From contig OZ022348.1 of assembly GCA_963989245.1 (NCBI GenBank), positions 34,378,776-34,442,775 of the forward strand: a stretch of 64,000 bases of DNA, written 5' to 3'. This document shows positions 56,350 through 64,000 of this stretch, piece by piece (position 1 is the stretch's first letter; each line of letters starts with the position of its first letter). The position numbers and the translations under genes were made by a program. The notes beneath the pieces are model-generated. The model had not been told where the DNA came from. It worked only from the letters and a program-made list of their open reading frames with translations, and did not search any database. Origin of the DNA: Nansenia antarctica. Lineage: Eukaryota; Chordata; Actinopteri; Argentiniformes; Microstomatidae.

Positions 56350-59300
56350 CTGCAGGCTTTTAAGGTACTTTTATCAAACTGTAACCTAACCAACTTTTTT
56401 TCGGATAATTTGTGGTTTGCATTTGCAGTGAAGCGTCTGTAGTTTGGCTGGTGACGTATTTTGCGGATGACAGCTGCTGACACAATGACACCCACCTCTC
56501 AGAGGCTCAGTGGCTTCAAAATGGCGCCGGTTGGGTGGCTGCCAGTGAAACAGCTCAGTCTTACTTCTACTTTTTAGCCCTTTTTTAGCCCTTTTCAACT
56601 TTTTATTTCAAACTTTTATCTTTTATCTTTTAACCGGAGTGCTCAATATGTGCCTGATAAACGGAGGAATGCGGGTGTATTCCAGAGAGGAGCTCATTGC
56701 CTTTAGGAGTCGAGCCGCCGCTCCCCCTACAGGAGTGCCCAGCGAAATAAGGACACGCAGACGAGGAACGAGGGCTGGCGCGTTCGTGAGGGCGAGGAGA
56801 GACAGACAAGCAAATAGGACCTACCTGCCGTCTGTTCTTATGGGGAACGTCAGGTCGCTGGTCAACAAGGCTGATGAGCTCTCTGCTCTGATGAAGGGAC
56901 AGGGGGAATATGGGAAATGCAGCCTGCTATTCCTGACTGAATCCTGGCTGAATCCTGGTATCCCAGACGGGGCGGTGGAACAAGATGGTTTCACAATGGT
57001 CCGCGCGGACAGAACGAGAAACAGCGGTAAGATAAAAGGAGGCGGGATCGCTGTGTTTGTTAATTCCAAATGGTGCAAGCCAGGTCATATCACTATCAAA
57101 GAGCAAGTCTGCACTCCAGACATAGAACTGTTGGCGCTAGGTTTGAGGCCAGATCTCTGTCCGAGAGAGTTTTCACATGTTGTGGCTGTGACTATTTACA
57201 TTCCACCAAGCGCGAACCCGGCGCGCGCAAATGACGTCATCCATTCCTGTATCGCGGGGATACAGACCGCTCACCCAAACGCATTTATCATTGTGAATGG
57301 GGACTTCAACCATGTAAATATGGAAAAGACATTGACGGATTTTACCCAGTATGTCACATGTAAAACAAGGGAGAACAAAATACTAGACAAACTATATGCC
57401 AATGTGAAGGGAGCCTACACATCCACTGCCCTCCCGCCACTAGGGGCATCCGATCACAATATGGTCTGGATGGAACCAACATACACCCCTATCATAAAAA
57501 GGCTGCCTATCACCACCAGGACTGTCCAGCAATGGTCAGAAGACGTGGAGGAGGAGCTGAGGGCGTGTTTTGAAACAACCGACTGGGGGATGTTCCAGAG
57601 AGTCCACGGGGAGGACATAGATGGTCTGCTAGACTGTGTCACAGACTATATCAAGTTCTGCGAGGAGAGCATCGTCCCCATTAAAAAGGTACGGTGCTTT
57701 CCTAACAACAAGCCGTGGATAAATGGGAACATCAAGAACCTTCTGAAAAGGAAGAGGAGGCTGTTTAAGGCAGGGGACACTGAGGGAGCCAGGGCCACTC
57801 AGAAGGAGGTGAAGAAGGAGCTGAGAGCAGCCAAAGAGGAATACAGGAGGAAATTGGAGGGCGGGCTAGAGGCCCACAGCTCCAAGGAGGTGTGGAAGGG
57901 CTTCAAGAAGATCACGGGCCACAAGCAGCCACATACTGTGGTGGAGGGGACCCGAGAGCAGGCAGATGACCTGAACTGCTTCTTTAACAGGTTTGACCAA
58001 CCATCCCCCTGTCACCCCCCACAGCCCCCGACCCTGTCACAGCCCCCGACCCTGTCACAGCCCCGACCCTGTCACCCCCCCCATCCCCCTGTCACCCCCC
58101 ACAGCCCCCGACCCTCTCCTCCCCTCTCCAATGTACCGCACCCCTGGCAACAGTAGCCCCCACTCCCCCTGACACCCCAGCAGCACCCCAGCAGCAACTG
58201 CCTCCCCTTACCAACACCAGGAGCCAGGGAGCATGCTTCACACCTGGAGACACCGGTACTCACAGCTTTATAACATCTGAGCAGGTGAGAAGGCAGCTTT
58301 CCAGGGTGAATGTGAACAAGTCCAGAGGTCCAGACAACATCAACCCCAGGGTTCTGAAGGTGTGTGCTGGAGAGCTGGCGGACACATTCCAACATCTCTT
58401 CAGTCTATCTCTAAGACTGAGGAGGGTGCCACAGCTCTGGAAGACCTCTTGCATCGTCCCAGTGCCAAAGAAGGGACGGCCCAGCACCCCAAACGACTAC
58501 AGACCTGTCGCCCTGACACCACAGGTCATGAAGATCCTGGAGAGGCTAGTGCTGCAACACCTTAAGCCCCAGGTGAAGGACTTCCTGGACCCCCGGCAGT
58601 TTGCATACCAGGAGAGCATGGGGGTGGAGGACGCCATCATTTACATGCTGCACAGGGCCTACACACACCTGGAGAGGCCACAGAGCATGGTGAGGACCAT
58701 GTTCTTCGACTTCTCCAGTGCATTTAACACTATCAAGCCATCACTGCTGGCTGACAAACTAGCAGTGATGTGTGTGGAGGACTCCCTGACGGCTTGGATC
58801 CACAACTACCTCACAGACAGGCGTCAGTATGTGAGACTGCAGGGCTGTCAGTCTGAGGTGGTGGTGTGCAACACCGGTGCCCCCCAGGGAACTGTTCTGT
58901 CACCCTTTCTCTTCACCCTCTATACCTCCGACTTCCAGTTTAGCTCCGACCAGTGCCACCTGCAGAAGTTTTCGGATGACTCCTCTATCGTCGGTTACAT
59001 CACAGACGACAGGGATGAGGAGTACAGGGCCCTGGTGGAGAGCTTCGTGCAGTGGTGCGACACCAACTACCTTTTGCTTAACACCAGCAAAACAAAGGAG
59101 TTGGTGGTGGATTTTAGGAGGAAGAGAAGGACCCCAGCCCCCATCACCATCAAGGGGGTGGAAGTCGAGAGGGTGGACTCCTACAGGTACCTGGGAGTAC
59201 AAATTAATAACAAACTGGACTGGACTGACAACACCGAGGCTCTTCTCAGGAAAGGGCAGAGCAGACTGTTTTTCCTGAGAAGGCTGAGGTCTTTCGGTGT

Positions 59301-59844
59301 CTGCAACAAGCTGCTGCAAATGTTTTATCAGTCGGTGGTTGCCAGCGTTCTGTTCTTCGCCGTGGCCTGCTGGGGTGGAAACATCTGTGCCAGGGATGCT
59401 GCGAAGCTAAACAAACTGCTGAAGAAGGCCAGCTCTGTGGTGGGGACCGGGCTGGACAGCCTAGAGGTGGTGGCAGAACAGAGGATGGGGAAAAAACTGG
59501 CGGCCATGCTGGCCAATCCCTCCCACCCGATGTACTGCGAGCTGGCAGGGATGAGGAGCAAGTTCAGCCACAGATTTGTTCTCCCCCGTCAAAGTACAAA
59601 AAGATTTGGACAGTCCTTTATTCCAGCTGCACTCCGACTCTACAACCAGGCCCTGCAGGGTGGGGGAGACCTGGAGATGGAACTTTTGGAACTTTTTACT
59701 TATTGAGCCTGCACTGTTTTATGTATTTTATTGAATGTTTTTCTGTTTTCTGTACTGAATGTTTTCTGCCCTAACTGAGCTGTTTGACAACAAAATTTCC
59801 CCATTGGGGACAATAAAGGTTTTCAATCAATCAATCAATCAATC
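56350..59844 (+). mobile_element. CR1/Rex1-type LINE, plus strand, near full length
   Basis: It has a 5' untranslated part with repeated tagccctttt, a long coding region, a 3' end ccattggggacaataaaggt and a (TCAA)n tail (59823-59844). It is head-to-head with the minus-strand LINE, with only the satellite remnant between them. Confidence 0.8.
56639..59706 (+). pseudogene. LINE endonuclease/reverse transcriptase, one frame break
   Basis: The first frame (56639-58156) carries an APE-type endonuclease: SVLMGNVRSLVNKADEL, FLTESWLN, VNGDFNHVN and GASDHNMVW. The second frame (58285-59706 and upstream) carries the RT: SRGPDNIN, NDYRPVALTP, FFDFSSAFNTI, GAPQGTVLSPFLF and KFSDDSSIVG. The expected Ala of (F/Y)ADD is Ser here. 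The frame change lies in a C-rich repeat, cacagcccccgaccctgt (58010-58140), which has expanded. Otherwise both domains are complete. Confidence 0.85.
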
Positions 59845-60557
59845 AGAGAGTGGGTACCCTGAAACAGGGGGACTATGCATATTTATTTTTTTGTAATTTC
59901 TGAATGGTGAAACCAGAATGTACACAAATACCATCATATACAACGTAACAATCTCTACTTCAACCTAATATGAATTGTGTGATTGTAAACCCCAAAAAGG
60001 AAGAATACTTCATGCACTGCCCCATGACTTGACACAGGACACTGTATATGATGTATATGTGAATATTGATCATCACACATATGCAATAATATGTCAAGAT
60101 TCTCAGATGAATGGCCTTTACGTTATGTTGCTGTAAATAGACCAGATAAAAAGGTTTACCTTGGACCTTCGATAACTGTGAATAAAGTGAAATGTCTGAT
60201 AATGCAATCAGTGAAAGTGAAAGTCCTTCCCTGTCTTTCCCCCAACTTGTAGTTGTTGGCAGCTGTTCCTCTCCTCTGTCCGTCGAGGTCTGTTGTTAAC
60301 GAGTGGGGATGAGAGCTTGATTCCAAGGAGCAACTGCAGGCCAACACACAGCTCTCAGAATGTCTGGGGGGCTGTCAGTGGTGATAGATACAATGCGCAG
60401 GCTTGAAGTCCCTGCAGCAGTCTGTCTGTCTGTCTGTCTGTCTGATGCAGCATGGAACACACGCACGCATACTGGACACATACTGTACACACACGCAAGC
60501 ACTCACTCACTCACTCATGCATGCAGGCAGGCACACAGGCACACACACACACAGAGG

Positions 60558-60607
<50 letters not shown>

Positions 60608-61270
60608 AAAACCTGGCCGCCTGCACCCAATACCTACATTTCCACACTCAGCTTCCGCTTGGAGGATTTATGAACCATGACATGGTGCGTAATCCAGTGG
60701 TGAAAACCCCCCAAAGCCATGCATGCTCCCTAAGCCAGTACCCCTCACTCACGCAGGCTGCAGTGATACTCTCTCAGCGGTCCAGAACGCCGGTGCTCTG
60801 GCATGCTGTGGCTGGACAGAGAACAGACTCAACAAACCCAGCTAGTTTCAAACCAGTGCATTTGCTTTAACTTTAACTTTAACTTTAACCCCTGAGGAAA
60901 CCTACACCTGACCTCTCTGTGACCTGTTTCTGAGGGAAAGCCTCAATGTATCTTAGATCGGTTCAACATTGTTTATGGTGCAATTAGCCTAATTAGCTTC
61001 GATTGTGTCACTATCTCACGAGGATAGCCATTGTTCACCTGGTTTCCATTACGCTGACACAAACCGTTCTCCACACACCTCACTGTCAAGGTCCTCCACA
61101 TGAACACTGACCTTCTCTGCGTTCATTAAAGTGAATTATGTTCTCTCTACCAGCAGCACATTTCACCCCTCATATCTCATATTTTGGGTTTCACCACATC
61201 AACATTATCATAATAATGAACGACCTACAATGTTAGGATAGAGCTCTTTGTAGCGTACCCATCAGTTATT
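59845..61270. other. Intergenic, simple repeats only
   Basis: It holds (TCTG)n at 60419-60443, (ACTC)n at 60499-60516, (AC)n at 60540-60606 and (ACTTTA)n at 60866-60890. AATAAA at about 60180 (gtgaataaagtg) could be a transcript end. No coding exon is recognised. Confidence 0.4.
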
Positions 61271-61274
61271 TCTT

Positions 61275-61475
61275 AATAATAATAATAATAATAATAATAA
61301 TACATTAGACTTATATAGTGCTTTTCTAGACACTCAAATACGCTTTACAAACTGAAAAGATCGAGTAGTAATAATAAAAAGACACAAAAAATAAATAAAA
61401 GAAACTATAGGGGCCTAATTAAGGTAGTGCTGGGGACACATGGGAAGGGGAGGGGGAGAGGGTTAACTGGTGAAG
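61275..61475 (-). mobile_element. L2-type LINE 3' end, severely 5' truncated
   Basis: The (AAT)n tail and cattagacttatatagtgcttttctagacactcaa, then gaaaagatcgagtag, match 14936-15165 closely in the same orientation. Confidence 0.75.
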
Positions 61476-61569
61476 GCAAGTTGACTTGTGTTGACTTGCT
61501 TGAAAGACCGAGTACAAAGGACTGGTGGACTGTTTTGTTGAGTGGTGTGAGCAGAACCAACCTGCTACT

Positions 61570-61720
61570 CAACATCAGAATTAGAATCAGAATCAGAATG
61601 CTTTTATTACATCGATGTACAGATACAAAGAGTAGGTACAGGTTCAAATAGGCATTGGCATTGCAGTAGATATACAAAATCAAAAAAAAATATAAGCACG
61701 ATATAAACAACAATCAATAA
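61570..61720 (-). mobile_element. Possible minus-strand retroposon 3' tail
   Basis: (AGAATC)n units followed by tgcttttattacatcgatgtacagatac look like the inverted 3' end of a fish LINE. No coding part is attached. Confidence 0.35.
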
Positions 61721-61744
61721 TTGTTTTTATTAACTCAAAAATGG

Positions 61745-62608
61745 TATGGTCTGAAACAACTAATTAAGGAACCAACGCGTATGTGTAAACAGTAGAACGA
61801 TACTGGATTTGATTCTAGTGTCTGATTCTGAGAAATTAGTCAGTCTGGAGTGTTGGCATACGGTATCAGTGATCATTATGGTAACATATTGTACCCGCAA
61901 GAACACTAAAGTTCCCCATGTCCAAGGTGATTATATAAAAACAAGAACAATGAAAAGGTATACAAAAGAACGTTTTATAGTCTCTGGGTGCAATAAATTG
62001 GACAGACATACTAAACAGTAAGATGAACACATAGATGAGGCATGGAGTCTTTTTAAAGGGAAATTTTGTTGGTGTTGGATTCATTGGCCCCAGTCAAACA
62101 TAGTCAAGCAGAATACTGCAAAATGGATTACCCATAAGATCTTAGAGGCTATTAGAAATAGGGATAGTGCTCTAGTAAAGTTCAAAAGAACAAACCAGCA
62201 GCAGGATTATGATGAATATGTCAGATTAAGGAACCAAGTAAAATATAAAATTAATAAAGTTAAATCACAATATTATATAACCACTGTAAATGAAAACCTG
62301 AGACAGCCACAAAAAGTATGGTCAGTCTTAAAGGATATTGGATCCACAACGTCTAACAAAGCAAAGTCTCAGAATATTAGTCTGTAAATCAATGTCAGGA
62401 GAAAGTACAAATTGCCAATCATTTAAACAAAAAAAGTCACTACTATAGCCTCATCCCTGGTTGAGAAGCTAGATGCTTGTAAGGGACAATATGGGGGGGG
62501 TTTGTTCAAAACTTTTACCAGAGTCTGAACGTAGCAAACAATGGATTTGAGCTAGGTAAGGTAACAGAGAATGATATCTTAAACATTCGTAATCAAATGA
62601 ATATGTCT
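61745..62608 (+). mobile_element. LINE fragment (between endonuclease and RT), frame-broken
   Basis: A frame around 62100-62385 encodes RNRDSALVKFKRTNQQQDYD and YVRLRNQVKYKINK, then PQKVWSVLKDIG, the linker commonly seen between endonuclease and RT in fish LINEs. Stops and frame changes are frequent. It is cut off at 62608 by a hAT-type terminus. Confidence 0.55.
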
Positions 62609-64000
62609 AAAGCTGTGGTCACCAACCTTTTTAAGCCCAAGAGCCCTGACCTCGGCATTGGTGAAGGCAAGATCTACCTATTGAAGCGTTGAGAGAAAAA
62701 GACAGCCAAGATAGTACTTTAAACTTAATGACGTTTATTTGCCTGTATTTTAATTAGATGCAATGCATTGGTCCAACATTAAAATTGATGCAACAACAAA
62801 CAAAAGACTGTATCTAGCATATCAGGCAGCTGTCTTGCTTTAAGAATTGTACATAACTGAAATTCAATTTCAAATTCAAGTTTGATTATGTAATTTCATT
62901 ACAACACAAAAAAATAAAGGCATGGAATGATGGAATGGAGGAATGTATGATAAAATCATTTTATTTATAGTAACATTAGCCAACAACAACAAATTGACAT
63001 TCTTGACATTTTGACACTTGACTGACTTATTATTATTATTACTTATTAACATTGACAAACATATTTACAATTAGCATTTTATAAAGTAGAATTGTAATGT
63101 GTACTTTCTCAGTCAGTGCTAAGTACAGTCATCTTATGCAGCATCACTTTTCACATCAAAACAAAAGTAGAACTAATGTGTACTTTCTCATATTATTAAC
63201 ATTGACAAACATATTTACAATTATAGCATTTTATAAAGTAGAACTGTAATGTAACTTTCTCAGTCAGTGCTAAGTGCAGTCATCTTATGCAGCATCCCTT
63301 TTCACATCAAAACAGTCATGTTACTCACTCAAGTCAGCGTGATGGTTGTGACTGGATACTGTCTACAAGTGCTTTGTAGTTTGGCTCATAGCTACTGACT
63401 GCCAGTCTGAGACAGTCTGTGAGGTGTCTGTCAGTAAGGCGGCTCCTGTACTTTGATTTGATTATTTTCATCTGTGATTTCACAGAGATACGTGGATCCA
63501 AAGTAGGCACTCACTCTTAGTGCACATGCAGTGAGAAGAGGAAACTTCTCTCTGCTGACAAGTCCCCAAAAGTCACTGTCCCTTGACCTGGTTTCAGCTC
63601 TATGTCATTTTGTAAATCAACCATCTCCATGTCAACTCCACTTGGCAAAGTAAATACTGTACTTGCTGGAATTTGGCTGCTACCTGCTCTATATCAATGG
63701 GCACAAATGGGTTTGAGACAAATGCAGCAATATCTCCCATGACATCTAACTCACCAAAATTCCGATTGAACTCTGTTGAAGGCCTGTACCATTTTCTCCA
63801 GGTTGGGAAAGTGTGTCAGCCTCCCATTCTTTAGGTGTGTGGTCCAAACACCGAGCTTGGCCTTGAACCCATTCACTGCGCTTATCATGTGGGGAAGGTG
63901 TCGGTCTTTTCCCTGCAGCTCGTAGTTGAGTGCGTTCAGTTTTGCGGTTATGTCTGTCAGGAACCCCAGGTCCAGTAGCCACGCATCGTCTGACAGTTCC
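62609..64000 (-). mobile_element. hAT (Charlie-like) element, running off the window
   Basis: The terminus near 62609 reads tgtggtcaccaacctttttaagccc, like the CAGNGGTCACCAACC ends of Charlie-type hAT elements. The minus-strand frames near the window end are transposase-like. A direct repeat of about 150 bp (63040-63170 and 63195-63320) lies inside. Confidence 0.5.
63340..64000 (-). pseudogene. hAT-Charlie/GTF2IRD2-like transposase fragment
   Basis: The minus-strand reading includes DDAWLLDLGFLTDITAKLNA, then LQGKDRHLPHMISAVNGFKA and LTHFPNLEKM, a stretch I recall from GTF2IRD2-like/FAM200-like hAT proteins. Stops follow near 63760 and 63500. It is partial because the 5' part lies outside the window. 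Confidence 0.5.

Overview
The window is vertebrate nuclear DNA, almost certainly from a ray-finned (teleost) fish. Three multi-exon host genes can be rebuilt from splice sites and protein family features. They are a uridine phosphorylase (upp2-like, + strand, CDS 5912-11016), stathmin-2 (stmn2, + strand, CDS 13160-27085) and the Notch-responsive bHLH-Orange repressor hey1 (- strand, CDS 37495-39176). STMN2 and HEY1 are also close neighbours in human, so this is conserved linkage. A fourth spliced coding segment (1-2915, + strand) resembles the cysteine-cluster/SWIM proteins related to KDZ transposons and HMGXB3. It has an internal frame break and no 3' part. No rRNA, tRNA or CRISPR is seen; all genes are eukaryotic and spliced.

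Most of the rest is transposable elements and tandem repeats, much of it nested. From left to right: a Tc1-like remnant (3.7-4.8 kb); a LINE fragment; four CACGTG boxes in a 27-bp minisatellite upstream of upp2; two Harbinger-like elements inside a satellite in the last upp2 intron; and a 0.9-kb polypyrimidine tract ending about 80 bp before the stmn2 start codon. The stmn2 introns hold L2-like and RTE-like LINEs, a SINE, a 100-bp-arm hairpin, a 6.5-kb element with GTGACA ends, a piggyBac pseudogene and an inverted pair of small TIR elements. Between stmn2 and hey1 lie Tc1-type elements, a 40-bp minisatellite grown out of a transposon end, a short hAT element with an 8-bp target duplication, and a head-to-head pair of TIR elements inside a SINE.

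Upstream of hey1 is the clearest nest: an autonomous-type hAT element (39703-48873, 8-bp duplication GTCCCCTG) carrying a young Ty3/Gypsy chromodomain retrotransposon (39977-45229, 5-bp duplication ATAAT, LTRs differing at about two positions). A 2-kb satellite follows (49359-51354). Next come two CR1/Rex1-type LINEs in opposite orientation, one interrupted by a second copy of the short hAT element (53758-55430, duplication CACGTTTG). The right end has simple repeats, LINE fragments and a hAT transposase fragment that runs off the window.

How the genes fit together: upp2 acts in pyrimidine salvage, stmn2 in neuronal microtubule dynamics and hey1 in Notch signalling. They share no pathway, and only stmn2-hey1 is a conserved neighbourhood. 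The points most worth following up are repeat-derived sequences in regulatory positions (CACGTG array at upp2, TG run and polypyrimidine tract at stmn2, GC-box minisatellite at hey1) and two elements I cannot assign to a named family (17819-24355 and 33998-36732).
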